Part shown: piece after piece, positions 53,374 to 64,000 of the stretch
How positions within the stretch are numbered: position 1 is the first letter of the stretch
Layout of the letters: each line of letters opens with the position of its first letter
DNA from: Brienomyrus brachyistius
Taxonomy: Eukaryota; Chordata; Actinopteri; Osteoglossiformes; Mormyridae
Length of the DNA: 64,000 nucleotides
Assembly (NCBI RefSeq): GCF_023856365.1
Contig: NW_026042394.1
Location: 124,001-188,000, forward strand
Direction of reading: 5' to 3'
Position numbers and translations under genes: made by a program
Notes under the pieces: generated by a model
What the model was told of the DNA's origin: nothing
Databases searched by the model: none
The model's input: only the letters and a program-made list of their open reading frames with translations

Positions 53374-54650
53374 CTTTTTGTGTTTGTGAAAACGGGTCTT
53401 TAATCGGGGAAACGGAGCGGGTAGAGCAGGACGGAACGCAGGCATTGACAAACTACAATGACGGACAGGGCAAACAGGTAAGACCAGGACTTAAAATAGG
53501 TCATGACTAATCAAAGTAATCGGGCAAAGCAGGAGACGATCAGGGAAGCACACGTGGGTAATCAGGGGGCGTGGCACACACGAGGAGCGGACAAGCCGGG
53601 CATATATGTATATCTATATAAAACCTCATTAATGAGGGACAGGGAACAGAACGGACAGACAGAACTGGCACAGGGGAAGGAGCCAGGACAAGACTTGACA
53701 TAAGACAGGAAAGGCAGAGAAACAGATCAGAAAGGGGGACACGGAGGGAACAGGCAGGACAAAAGGACCGGGAGTGAACGAAGGGAACATCGGGGAAAGA
53801 GGAGCAGAAGCCAGAGGGACGAGGGACAAAGAGAGGAGGGACAGAGACAGGAGGAACAAAGCGAGGGGGAGCAGAGGCAGGAGGGACAAAGACGGGAGGC
53901 CAGAGAGAGAAGGAGGGGGAACCAAGAGGATCCCGAGGGAGACCCAGCGGGCGACGGGAGGCAGCCGGAAGGGCTGCAGGCGGCCGGGAGGCCGGAGCCG
54001 GAGGGGCCGAGGAGATGGGGTGAGGGACAGACGCAGGGACGAAGGAGGGAGTCGGAGGGGAGACCAGGGAAGGGGACGAAGGAGCTGGAAGGGACCCTGG
54101 CGAGGGCAAGGAGAGAGGGGGAGCCGCAGCAGACGGCGACGTCCTCCGACACGCCAGAGCGGGAGGACCAGCAGGCGAATGAGGAGCCGCCGTCGGGGGG
54201 CCCGCAGGCAACCGATAAGACGCCGGAGGAGGGACCGAGGCAGGGCGACGAGGCCGCGGAGGGGGACCCGCAGACGACAGCCGACCCGGAGGGCCAGGAC
54301 CCGCAGGCGCCGACCAAGCCCTAGCGCCGGCGAGGGAGGGCGAGCCAGGGGGCTGGGCGGGTGGGACCCCAGCCGTGCGTCTGTGTCCTCTCCCCTTATG
54401 GGACACAGACATAAGGACCTGCGGCCGGGGTCGGGCTCGTCGGGGTGAGGGTACCAGAGTCACAGGGGGAGAAGGGACTGGAGTGGGGCCAGGGACTGGA
54501 GCTGCAGGCTGCAGAGGGGGCGCCTGCCCGGGAGCTGCAGGCAGGGAAAGCGCCTCGGACGTGGGCGCGGTAGCTGCAGGCAGCGGAGACGGCTGCTCGG
54601 GCTCTGGGGCCGCAGGGGGCACTTATTTTATTATATAAAATAAGTGTCAC
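53374..54650. repeat. GC-rich purine-biased low-complexity repeat
   Basis: The plus strand is G/A-rich with repeated words such as GGAGGGACAAAG, GGGACAGAGACAGG and GGAACAAAG. The 53400-53600 part (AATCGGGGAAACGGAGCGGG, then GATTAGTCATGACC on the other strand) looks like the end of a dispersed repeat. The long minus-strand frame (53540-54622) encodes almost only Pro, Ser, Ala, Leu and Val and mirrors the base bias. I do not call a gene here. Confidence 0.5.
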
Positions 54651-54690
54651 ACAACCGGGGTGACATGCCTTGCCTGCTTGTGGGATGAGG

Positions 54691-55136
54691 AAGACTCAGG
54701 GACTGGAAATGGGATTAAAACTGAAGATGTGCTCATTCCTTTGTGTATTTACAAATTTTCCTTCCGTCAGACATGAGGAGTTTGCTGCTATATTTGGCAC
54801 TAATAGAGATTCTGATGCTGCTATTTTTATTGTCTATTAGTTTGTTATTATTTACAAGTTCTGTTGTGTTTTTGCATTTTTCTCTTCTGGTTAATTAACT
54901 GCTGTCTGATTGCTGTGAAGTATGAGTGTGGTGAGTAAGACTCAGGGACTGGAAGTGGGATTACAACTGAAGATAACATGCTTATTCCTTTTTGTATTGT
55001 TTACAAATTTCCTTCCGTCAAACATGAGGAGTTTGCTGCTATATTGTGCACTAACAGAGATTCTGATGCTGCTATTTTTATTGTTTATAAATGTGTTATT
55101 GTTTCCAAGTTGAGTATTCAATAAATGCTAAATTGA
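54691..55136 (+). repeat. 246-bp tandem duplication of an AT-rich segment
   Basis: AAGACTCAGGGACTGGAA at 54691 and again at 54937 starts two copies of one segment (shared TTCCTTCCGTCA and ATGAGGAGTTTGCTGCTATA). The copies differ by small indels and scattered substitutions, so the duplication is older than the Polinton duplications. Confidence 0.75.
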
Positions 55137-55189
55137 GAAATTTTGTGTATCGTTTGTTATTATTAGTGTGATATTTTACCATGCAAATA

Positions 55190-55309
55190 GAGGGGAAAAC
55201 GTCCAATTATCGGCCAAAAAAAATCAGCAGCATATATCGGCCATCGCCTGACCCTGACTCCTAAATATCGGCATCGGCTATTGAAAAACCCATATCGGTC
55301 GACCTCTAG
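55190..55309. mobile_element. hAT-type transposon terminus
   Basis: Ends CCATATCGGTCGACCTCTAG, the reverse complement of the TAGAGGTCGACCGATATGG end common to fish hAT-type elements. Preceded by the ATCGG/GGCCGAT-rich subterminal text. The opposite end was not identified. Confidence 0.55.
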
Positions 55310-55347
55310 TAACAGTACATTCTGTCCAATTCATCCATCGAGTTAAG

Positions 55348-55614
55348 TCACACACCCACTTGAGGGGGCACTCCGGCAGACGTGAGGATGGGGATGTTCT
55401 TTCCGCTATAACATCCACTGCAGAAGTACATCTCGCTCCTGTTCACAGGGCTTACTTCAATGATGAAGCAGGGCTGGTTGTCTGGACAAGTGAAGTTGTC
55501 CTGCTGCTGGGTCTCGGTGCCGTTTTTCCACCTAAGCTTGAAGGTGGAAATGTGTTCCAACTTGGTCCCTGGGACTGCAGCATAGCCAAACATCGCGAGC
55601 AGCGTCGGCCACAC
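55348..55614 (-). other. Unrecognised open frame, possibly an exon
   Basis: 88 codons with good protein character: FKLRWKNGTE, NFTCPDNQPC, SEMYFCSGCYSG, two N-x-T/S sites and four to five cysteines. A candidate acceptor (TTTATGTGTATAG) lies upstream at about 55640. SEMYFCSG recalls the last strand of an Ig V-type domain, but no partner exon, disulfide partner or start could be fixed. It may be an exon of the minus-strand gene beginning at 59529, or a relic. Confidence 0.3.
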
Positions 55615-55679
55615 CCACCACCAGAACCATCACACCGTCCTATACACATAAAGAAGAACTAAAACATAGAGTGTTGTGA

Positions 55680-57300
55680 CAATCTATGCGTTAATGTTTG
55701 GCAGCATAGGTGATTCGTTAAAATTATACCGAAGAATGGAAAATGTGATATTTAGAATATTTTTTGCCATTTAGTAGCTAATTTAAGCACTTACCCAATG
55801 CCTCAATTTGTTTTAGGTCAGTAATGTCTGAGCCAAAAGAATGAATGTATGAATTTAATACAATTCACCCACTCCCACCCACACACAAATCTGAAATTCA
55901 ATTTATTAAGACACTTCTTAAACATTAGTGCATTAACAAAAAAGGAAAATCTTAAGAGATTCAGTAGGATTTTCTATGTTAGACTTAAGTTAATAGTTCA
56001 ATAGTTTTTATATATTTCAGTATACCAATTTGACTTTAATGTTGAAACAGATGCTAAAACATGGAATAATTTCATAACTAGAGAAACATGTTATTCACAA
56101 ACACTAGCAAAGGTAGCTTATAGTTAAACTTACTTAAGTCAGCAAGTCAGGCTACAGTGTGTAAGAATTGTCGTAAACGATAATTTGTCTCAGTCTTACA
56201 TGACAGAATAAGTAAACAGAAAATATAAAATGGCTGAAACAGCATCATTAACGCCAGCTACAGTAGAGGCGCAGAAAAGGTGTCATGACTGAAGTATTCC
56301 CAAACTTTGGAAGACCGCATGCGAGCCTTTTTTGCCGCGTGTTTCTCCAGAGGCTCCGGAGCTCCGCTGGTTGACGCAGCCAAGTTGGCTCATGTGCAGG
56401 GGGACAAGCGGCAAATTTCTTTTTTGCAGGGTGGTAGGTGATGTCTCATTAATATTTCTGAGAGAAGTGCTACATGATTGGCCAGTGCATGCCTTACAAA
56501 ATGGTGCGGCACTGCATCCAAGCCTGCGGCACTCAGAGTCACAAATACAGTGGAAACCATTTGTAGTAATTACGTCTGTCTGGCTGATTTCCAACTAATT
56601 GATATTTGTATATTTATTACATGAATATAAGGTAATATAAGGTAATAGAAGAGGTATTTAATGGTTTTCCGTCTGAGGAATTTGCAAAAAACTGCAGTGC
56701 ATGATGGGTCGGATCTAAAGGCTGCCTAACGTCCTCATCTGTAGGACGACTTACATCAAGACTAGGAAGGTGCATAATGTTCATGCCTGGTTGCGTTTGT
56801 TGGTCCAGAAAGTAATTCAATTTCGCCATGTAGGTTACGTTCTTAAAAACTGCTTGGAATATAGCCCGATTATATGCTGTGGGCCTTTTAATTTCTTTGT
56901 TTACCAGGTAGGCTACCTTCTTTAAACTGCGTTTTGTTAGACTACATATTTAGGGAGGTCTTTATAAATTTATTGTAGTCTTTATAAATATGTACATAGT
57001 TTAGCCTAACCCAGCCACTTAAGGGAGCAAGCCAGCTCAACTAGGTGTCGGTCCCAAGCCCGGATTAATGGGGAGGGTTGGCGTCAAGAAATAAAGAGAC
57101 TGTATCTTCACTGCATGACTGATGTCAAAATGTGTGAAATATGTGGTTGTATAAATAAATTCATTAAAGTAGGTTAATGATTCTGTGCTGTCTAAATTGT
57201 ATAGAAAATTTCTACATATAGCCAAACAAATCTCCTCCTGTTTGAAAAGGCATAGAAAAAGCAATTTAGCCACTAAAACTTTACAGTTTTTGTGAGGGAC
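55680..57300. other. Non-coding AT-rich stretch
   Basis: No convincing gene. Short frames on both strands lack domains and splice context. Several TTAAA-rich and ATAAGGTAATA repeats (56625-56650) and no tRNA. Confidence 0.5.
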
Positions 57301-57670
57301 AGTCGAATTCTCTCGTTAAGTTTTTTGTGATCCTGCACCTACACTTTGCCGGCCCCAGGAGGATGGGCTCCCCCTTTGAGTTTGGTCCCTCCCAAGGTTT
57401 CTTCCTTCTTGGGAGTTTTTCCATGCTATCGGCGCCTATGGCTTACTCACTGGGGGCTTTGGGTGGGCATGATATAAAGCAAAGCATTTTCCCTTCCAGT
57501 TTCCTCCTCTGGTCCACATTGCAGGACCATCAGCCATCAGAAACAGCCCAGACAGTCTCCTTCAGCTTCTTTAGTGTCCTTGGAAGCCAAGGCAGTTTTA
57601 GATCTGAGAGGAGGTTTATCAGAAGGACACATATTACGTCGTTTGTCCTGAAATGTAACATGGGGAGGAA
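57300..57670 (+). repeat. Dispersed fish repeat
   Basis: Contains GGAGGATGGGCTCCCCCTTT and CCAAGGTTTCTTCCTTCTTG then GGGAGTTTTTCC, words that I recall as recurring throughout fish genomes. The element type cannot be decided from this fragment. Confidence 0.45.
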
Positions 57671-58231
57671 AAGTTAAGCGGTTTAGTCAGATTGGAGTCG
57701 TTTATTCAGCAGTGGCAGCGCCAGTGACTTAATGCTACAGGTGCTATAGGGGAGTGAGATTATTTAGACCGGGTGCTTTAGCTTTTCAGCTTATGTAGAT
57801 GGTGTATAGAAGCACACAGCACGATAAGCTACAGCATGGATAAAATAGGATAAAATATGAAATTCTAACGTCTAGCTCACAGAGCCTCTATGTGTACTTT
57901 GAAGAAAAAATACACTACAAGTATGCTATAAAAACCGCAAAAATGTCTTACACAATATACAGATTTTACAGATAGTTAAAGAAAAAATGAAACCAATATT
58001 TTGGGGGTGCTGTGGGGGTACTATGGTCATTGGAGGAGGAGCTAGAGCCCCCCCCCCAAGCTTTTCCCTGGTGCTGCCACTGTTGTTCAGATTAAAAGTA
58101 ACCTTGTCATTAATAAACAGTACTCTGATCAAATTTTTCCATGTACAAACACAATCAAAGTTTAACCACATGTTTAGACACAATTCACACACCTGTTACA
58201 TTTCCATAATGCTAAGACTCTCTACACTTAC

Positions 58232-59529
58232 TTCATCCACTTTCTTGTTTGGTACACAGTCAATTGATGGATGTGTAAGATTATTACCAGACCGTCTGCT
58301 GCAAACTCTACAGTTAATGAATGGCTGCAAAAACACACAGACACACAAAAACAGTATTTAAAGAGTGGTGGGCAATAAATACAGTGAGAGAAGGTGTAGT
58401 AAAGATATATCTAAAGATTTAAGGCAGAGCTGCTGGACTGCAGGGTTTAATGACACAGAACAATTTTAGAGGAAAGAGCTTCCAAAGCAGGGTCACCTTA
58501 AGGCTATATTATACAAAGCAAGTTCATCTAAAAGTATGAACAACAAATCCCGTTTAACTGAACACTGCTCTGTATTAAAATACTGTCCTCCGATCAAGCT
58601 AAGTGGTCCTGTAGTTCACTATTTAAAGAGGTAAATTTAAAGGGTAATTCACACTGCGCATCTACCCTGCTCTGACCAGATTTAATTGCCCTTTCACCAC
58701 AAAACACCACACTGCCATTTAAGGCTGATTTCAACTGCCTGGTAATCCAGCCTTTAAGCCTGTAAACCTACTAAAATTTGAGAATAAGGTGATGGAACTG
58801 GCTGTTTGAGGCCACCTATCTATTTGTTACTTTATTGTTGGCTAACTTTCCTCCGCAGGGCATCAAAAAAGTTAACATGAACCTAAATTAATTTGCTAAC
58901 TGATATGTCCAATGCTCACAGTCACAGTGACTCTTTACTTACCCTCTTGTCCATGAAAATACAGTCAGCCCGATGGTCTGTTGCAGTTGACTTTGGACAT
59001 TTTGTTGCTCTCAAGAGAATCTCAATGTCAATGTATTCACTGCTGATCTAAATCACATAAACACGTTATATACAAAATTGCCTACAACTGTTTTAAAGGC
59101 AATATAACAAACAATAATCACCCAAAAAATGGCAAACTGTCACAGACTTGACTGCAGCAGATTCAGAGAGAAACTGTGAGAAGGTAAAATTGACCAGGGC
59201 TGAGATATACAACCATCACTTTCATTGTGAAGAGACATTAAGCATCATATGCATTGAAATTAAAACATCAAAATCAATGTGATTCTCATTAGTTCAGCTT
59301 GCAGATGATGAAAGTTTCACACTTTTGTAAACACTTTCTCAGCAGTTACCTTCGGACGGCCCTGGATGTTATAGAAATTCATGTGCTGACGGGTTCCTTG
59401 ATGAGCATTTTCGACTGCGAGTTTAATGGCCGTCTTGTAGAGTGCAGGGAGACTGTGGTAATCTTGCTGGGCCTCTGTGGAGATAAGCAGAGCTCCATAA
59501 GCCAAAACCAGAACCAGCAGGCGGGTCAT
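58232..59529 (-). CDS. Small secreted cystatin-superfamily protein, chemerin (RARRES2)-like, 3' end not found
   Basis: Three minus-strand exons: 59350-59529 (ATG), 58943-59047 and 58232-58324, all phase 0 with GT-AG borders. The first exon encodes a signal peptide (MTRLLVLVLAYGALLISTEA) followed by an amphipathic helix (LPALYKTAIKLAVENAH) typical of the first helix of the cystatin fold. Exon 2 gives IDIEILLRATKCPKST and CIFMDKR; exon 3 gives FINCRVCSRRSGNN and IDCVPNKK. The paired cysteine pattern and exon sizes resemble chemerin more than classical cystatins, which have a QxVxG loop not seen here. The donor after exon 3 (GAA|GTAAGT) points to a further exon not identified; 55348-55614 is a weak candidate. 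The gene runs opposite to u2af2 and would lie in its last intron if u2af2 really continues past the window. Confidence 0.55.
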
Positions 59530-59829
59530 CTTCCTCTCAGCTTTGAAGGGAGAAGCAGGACTGAGGACACTGATCTGTGGTCCCCTTATCCAGCACGTCC
59601 AGGGGCGTGTCCTTCACCCGAAACAAACAGACCTTTGAACAACATTGGAAAACTCTTCAGGATGAATCGAGGCAGGTGGTCAAGTGGGTTTATTGTTATT
59701 TCAGCAATATACACAGTACACAGTGAAAGGAAACATTGTTCCTCCTGGACCACGGTGCAAGACAAAGAAGAAAAACAGAAACAACACAAGATGACACAAG
59801 TGCGGGCAAGATAGAACTATACAGAGTGA

Positions 59830-60240
59830 AAGGAGCACAAACAGAGGGAGAAAGTGCAAGATAAACACAAGAGCAACAATACAATACTACAGGACAAGAC
59901 AGCGCAGTCAAGAACACAGAGTGCAGCCAGAGCTAACCTGAATAGGGGCATCAAGGTTGCCAGGCAGGCAGAGAAACAGAAAATAGAGGTCTACTTCACA
60001 TACAACAACCCACAGTGGGTGTGGCAGGGAATACAACACATTACAAACTTCAAAGGCAACAACACCGTCACTGTTAACAGCAACGCCCTTTTAGCAAAGG
60101 AGCTAAACAGCTTCTTTGCTCGTCTGGAGGAACACAGAGCAGACATAGCCACACTGCCCCCTCCCCCAATCTCCAGCACTCACAGACTCCCTCTGCAGGA
60201 ACACCACGCGAGAAGGCACATTGCATCTCTAGGTGTGTGG
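59830..60240 (+). pseudogene. LINE fragment (endonuclease-RT linker region)
   Basis: The frame reads RGIKVARQAEKQKIE, NNPQWVWQGIQHITN and LAKELNSFFARLEEH, words that sit before the reverse transcriptase in fish non-LTR retrotransposons. It is truncated at both sides. Confidence 0.6.
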
Positions 60241-60249
60241 AGTTTAAGA

Positions 60250-60790
60250 CAAGGCAAGTGATGCTACGATAATATAATTCCTTGGTAAGACCCCACCTAG
60301 AATATTGTGTGCGGGTTTGGTTACCATACCTTAAGAAGGACATTGCTGCCTTGGAAAAGGTGCAACGTAGGGCAACGAGAATGATTCCTGGTCTTAGAGG
60401 AATGTCTAATGAGGAGAGGTTAGCTGAGCTGAATCTGTTTAGCCTCGAGCAAAGGAGACTAAGGGGGGACATAATCCAGGTGTTTAAGATTCTAACAGGT
60501 CTGGATGCTGTTCAGCCAAATGGCTATTTCAATGTTAGTTTAAATACCAGAACTCGTGGCCATAAGTGGAAATTAGCTGGAGAACATTTTAAAACGAATT
60601 TGATGAAGCATTTCTGTACACAGCGTGTAGTTAGAGTATGGAATAGTCTTCCTGTTATTGTAACACAAGCTAAAACCCTGGGTTCTTTTAAATCAGAGCT
60701 AGATAAGATTTTTGAGCTATTAGCTAAGTTCTCCTCAAAGGAGCTTGATGGGCCGAATGGCCTCCTCTCATTTGTAAATCTCTTTGGTTC
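60250..60790 (+). pseudogene. LINE 3' end (C-terminal region of reverse-transcriptase protein)
   Basis: The frame has VRPHLEYCVRVWLPY, ALEKVQRRATRMIPG, LFSLEQRRLRGDIIQ and VVRVWNSLP, the well-known C-terminal part of CR1/L2-type LINE proteins. It ends ELDGPNGLLSF. The 5' part is missing and a frameshift separates it from the upstream LEYC context. Confidence 0.75.
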
Positions 60791-60910
60791 TTATGAGTCA
60801 GCTTACAGAGATGAGGTCCAGAAACTGATAGGTTGGAGTTCAGCAAACAATTTGGCACTAAACAGCACAAAGACAAAGGAATCACTGACTTCAGGAAGGA
60901 TGGAGGCGAC
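60790..60910 (+). pseudogene. LINE reverse-transcriptase fragment
   Basis: YRDEVQKLIGWSSANNLALN then STKTKE matches the RT segment after the catalytic box in fish LINEs. It directly follows the other LINE end, so one element was probably inserted into another. Confidence 0.6.
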
Positions 60911-60914
60911 ACTG

Positions 60915-63004
60915 GCCTGCCTAGATGGATGGATGGATGTTTTTATTGACATTGTAAGTACAATGAGATTTAGTTTGGAACGCGCCAGCAGCTACACAGT
61001 ATATTTACAATTATATAGATTGTGAGGCATAAAATAAGGTGTGAGTAATATAACATAACGACATAATATAAGTAATCATTAATTAATCATTACAGATGGT
61101 ATGAGGTGTGAACCGCTAGGCTGCTATGGCATGTTTGGTATCAAACCGATGGAAAATCACTCCAGTTTCCAAATCTGGTCAGTGGTTACCACGAAAGTGA
61201 ATATATCAAAAGTTACACCAGCCTAACGAAAATCATCAATACAAGGGAAATCACTCTGGTCATAAATCTCAAAAGGACTGATACAGACCCCCTTCCGAAA
61301 GCCCGCCAAATGGATGGTCAGCCATTGGTCCAGGAGTCGAATTCCTGGTCACTCCTATTCACGAACTTTACACTATAAAACCTGGCACCTCAGAACAAAG
61401 CCAGGAGAGGAGAAACAGAAGGGAGGAGAAAACAAAAGACCATCAGCACGAAGAGAGGCAGAGAACATCAGCCCAAGAGAAGAGAAGCCCACAAGAAGCC
61501 CTCCTGAAGCCTATCAGTGAAGACCCAGCTGGACAGAGAACTGCAACCAAGCCCAAGCTTCACCAGGAGAGGGAATCAGAGGGGCTCCACTCCAACAACC
61601 GCTGCAAACACCGCGCCTCCCTGAGTGCCATCACCCATCAGCTCATCAGCCTCCGCAACCAACTGCCAAGACCCCCCCCCCCACTCTGCAACCAAGTAAA
61701 CAAACTTCCTTTCATTTATAACAACCTAAACTCCTATTCACCTGCTATATTACTTTAGGACAGTATTTCCACAAATTGCTTGCTTTGCAGAACAGTATTT
61801 TCCCTTTTAAGGTTACTCATTTTAAATCTGGTCATTGCATTTTCATGATTACATTGTTTGTGTCCACTCCGTTATTTCGTGTTTATTGTTTGTTAGGTGT
61901 AATGTCTGTCTTATGTTAGTTATAGGAATAAATGCATGTCTTTTACACAACTTCAGCCTCCGTTCATTGAGTGCTCACAAGAATCCCTGCCTGTGCGATC
62001 TACGCTCTGAAACCTCAAATTCGCCTGAAATATCGCGAGACTCTCTCTCATTGGCCGTGAGGGGAGCTTCGCTACCGATCGTTTACATTACCTGGTGACG
62101 CAGCTCGTTGGACAAGCCTTCTATTCTAACCCAGGTTATTACGTGATACTGGTTATTAATGAGTTCCATTTAAGTCACACATTAACAGACTCACGGTGTT
62201 TCGCAATTGAGTTTGAGCCGACCATTCAGCATAAAAATTGGTTAATAATCACAAGGCACAAGGTTTAAACTTATTCTGAGCACACAATTTAAACTTTTTA
62301 TGACCGAACGTGCAGTGAAGAAGCGCTACTGTCAACTGGTTGCAAAAGTCGCACTCATGGCAATCTGAAGGCATTTAAGCGGGATCATATGGGCTTATTA
62401 TAGTTATTTTTATTTCTATTATTAGTAGTTATATTATTTTGTTTTATTTTCGGTGATTTCATTGTAGTTCTTTCGTATTAAACTGCAGTAAACTTTAACC
62501 CTATGTCTGACGAGATTCTCAGATGTAGCGCTTTGTTTCCAGGTTCAATTCGGACGAGTGTCTCCGTTTCTATATATCCTGGGAGAGATCTCTCTATTAG
62601 CGAACGGGAATACTTGTTATGAGGTTCTAACCTAAATTATGTTGCGCTTGGACATAAGACCGATAGCTTAGTTACCTATCAGGATCATACTCGTATGTGT
62701 GTGCCTGCTTTAGACAAAGCAAGTTTAACACAACTTTGCGCTGTGAGCCAAGTGTGTGTCATTTAGAAATTGGGAGTCTCCTGTGCTTGAGACCCACCGT
62801 GGTTAAGCACCATTTGCGACGAGATATAGTGCACTCACAATTTAAATCTGTCGCCGTAACGCGTGCGCCGTCTCGCTTCAGTAATTGTTTTAAGGGGTTT
62901 TATACTGTGCAAGGCACAGAAGAAGGCCACAAGCAGCATGCGCATGCATTAAATGTGTGTGTCACTCATCTAGCGTCGGCAACCGCCTAGCTATATCTTT
63001 GGTT
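60915..63004. other. Repeat-derived intergenic DNA, no gene
   Basis: A (GGAT)n patch and a TTTATTGACATTGTAAGTAC repeat lie at about 60925-60990. A purine-rich stretch at 61390-61670 resembles the leader of some mobile element. 61830-62990 is unique-looking with short frames that I cannot support as exons. Confidence 0.45.
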
Positions 63005-64000
63005 ACCTCTAGTGGTCAGGCATAGAACTACCACTCCATTTCGAAATTGCGCCTCTAGTGGCCAGGCATAGAACTACCACTCAATTTCGATATTGCGCCT
63101 CTAGTGGCCAGGCATAGAACTACCACTCCATTTTGATTTTGCGCCCCCGGTGGTCAGGCATAGAACTACCACTCCATTTCGATATTGCGCCCCCGGTGGT
63201 CAGGCATAGAACTACCACTCCAGTTCGAAATTGCGCCTCTAGTGGTCAGGCATATAACTACCACTCCATTTCGAAATCGCGCCTCTAGTGGTCAGGCATA
63301 GAACTACCACTCCATTTCGAAATTGGGCTTCTAGTGGTCAGGCATAGAACTACCACTCAATTTTGAAATTGCGCTTCTAGTGGCAAGCCATAGAAGTACT
63401 ACTCCATTTCGAAATCGCGCCTCTAGTGGTCAGGCATAGAACTACCACTCCATTTCGATATTGCGCCCCCGGTGGTCAGGCATAGAACTACCACTCCATT
63501 TCGAAATTGCGCTTCTAGTGGTCAGGCATAGAACTACCACTCAATTTTGAAATTGCGCTTCTAGTGACAAGCCATAGAACTACTACTCCATTTCGAAATC
63601 GCGCCTCTAGTGGTCAGGCATAGAACTACTATTCCATTTCGTAATCGTGCCTCTAGTGGTCAGGCATAGAACTACCACTCCATTTCGAAATTGCGCTCCC
63701 GGTGGTCAGGCATAGAACTACCACTCCATTTCGATATTGCGCCCCCGGTGGTCAGGCATAGAAGTACCACTCCATTTCGATATTGCGCCCCCGGTGGTCA
63801 GGCATAGAACTACCACTCCAGTTCGAAATTGCGCCTCCAGTGGTCAGGCATAGAACTACCACTCCATTTCAAAATCGCGCCTCCAGTGGTCAGGCATAGA
63901 ACTACAACTCCATTTCGATATTGCGCCCCCGGTGGTCAGGCATAGAACTACCACTCCATTTCGAAATTGCGCTTCTAGTGGTCAGGCATAGAACTACCAC
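63005..64000 (+). repeat. 46-bp satellite, continues past window end (about 21 copies seen)
   Basis: Unit: CCTCTAGTGGTCAGGCATAG, then AACTACCACTCCATTTCGAA and ATTGCG (46 bp). Two interleaved variants occur, CTCTAGTGG and CCCCGGTGG, with some GGCCAGG and CAAGCC changes. The period is constant at 46 bp with about 5-15% divergence between units. Confidence 0.95.

Noticed and set aside
53774..54448. 224-aa Arg-rich plus-strand frame
   Set aside because: Opposite-strand reading of the same GC-rich repeat; composition is explained by GGA/AGG repeats.
53540..54622. 360-aa proline-rich minus-strand frame
   Set aside because: It follows the purine bias of a low-complexity repeat, overlaps other open frames on both strands and has no domain or splice context.
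56283..56594. Cys-rich 103-aa minus frame
   Set aside because: No signal peptide, no splice support, and the plus strand is equally open; not convincing.

Overview
The window reads as nuclear DNA of a bony fish. It holds intron-split vertebrate genes (clcn7, rgs11, u2af2) with consensus splice sites, fish-type tRNA-derived SINEs, Tc1, hAT and LINE debris, long microsatellites and two satellite arrays. No bacterial operon layout is present outside one inserted virus-like element.

Layout: 1-4517 is the 3' half of clcn7 on the plus strand (12 exons, ending at the true stop). 4518-9892 is 3' UTR and repeat-poor intergenic DNA. 9893-19425 is rgs11 on the minus strand (14 exons found, one small exon not located), with SINEs and two copies of a palindromic MITE in its introns. 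A tRNA-Asp(GTC) gene lies at 19994-20065, between the head-to-head starts of rgs11 and u2af2. u2af2 runs on the plus strand from 20625. Ten exons are visible to 45842, and its terminal exon(s) are not seen before the window ends.

u2af2 intron 6 carries a complete Polinton/Maverick (adintovirus-like) element at 24682-41174. It is 16,493 bp long, begins AG and ends CT, has 1.2-kb terminal inverted repeats differing by one visible indel, and is flanked by the 6-bp target duplication CGCTGG. It landed inside an older SINE. Its plus-strand genes are three accessory proteins of unknown function, a chromodomain integrase, a penton-like minor capsid protein, a small basic core-like protein, the double-jelly-roll major capsid protein and an adenovirus-type cysteine protease. 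On the minus strand are a coiled-coil protein, a small basic protein with a hydrophobic tail, the FtsK/HerA-type packaging ATPase and a 1439-aa protein-primed DNA polymerase B. All frames are open, so the insertion looks young. The most unusual content is a 369-bp tandem duplication carrying two identical tRNA-Leu(TAA) genes inside the element. Others are an accessory protein with an N-myristoylation signal, an 81-aa tandem duplication in the polymerase N terminus, and iterated repeats inside the TIRs. Together the genes cover replication (polymerase), integration (integrase) and virion assembly (capsids, protease, ATPase).

Downstream, u2af2 intron 10 runs into a 7.4-kb satellite of a 29-bp unit (about 255 copies) arranged as one large inverted repeat. 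Each unit carries a CCAAT-box (NF-Y-like) core, and the array appears to have grown out of a MITE related to those in rgs11. Beyond it lie a GC-rich low-complexity repeat, hAT and LINE fragments, a minus-strand gene for a small secreted cystatin/chemerin-like protein (58232-59529, 3' end not found) and a 46-bp satellite that continues past the window end.
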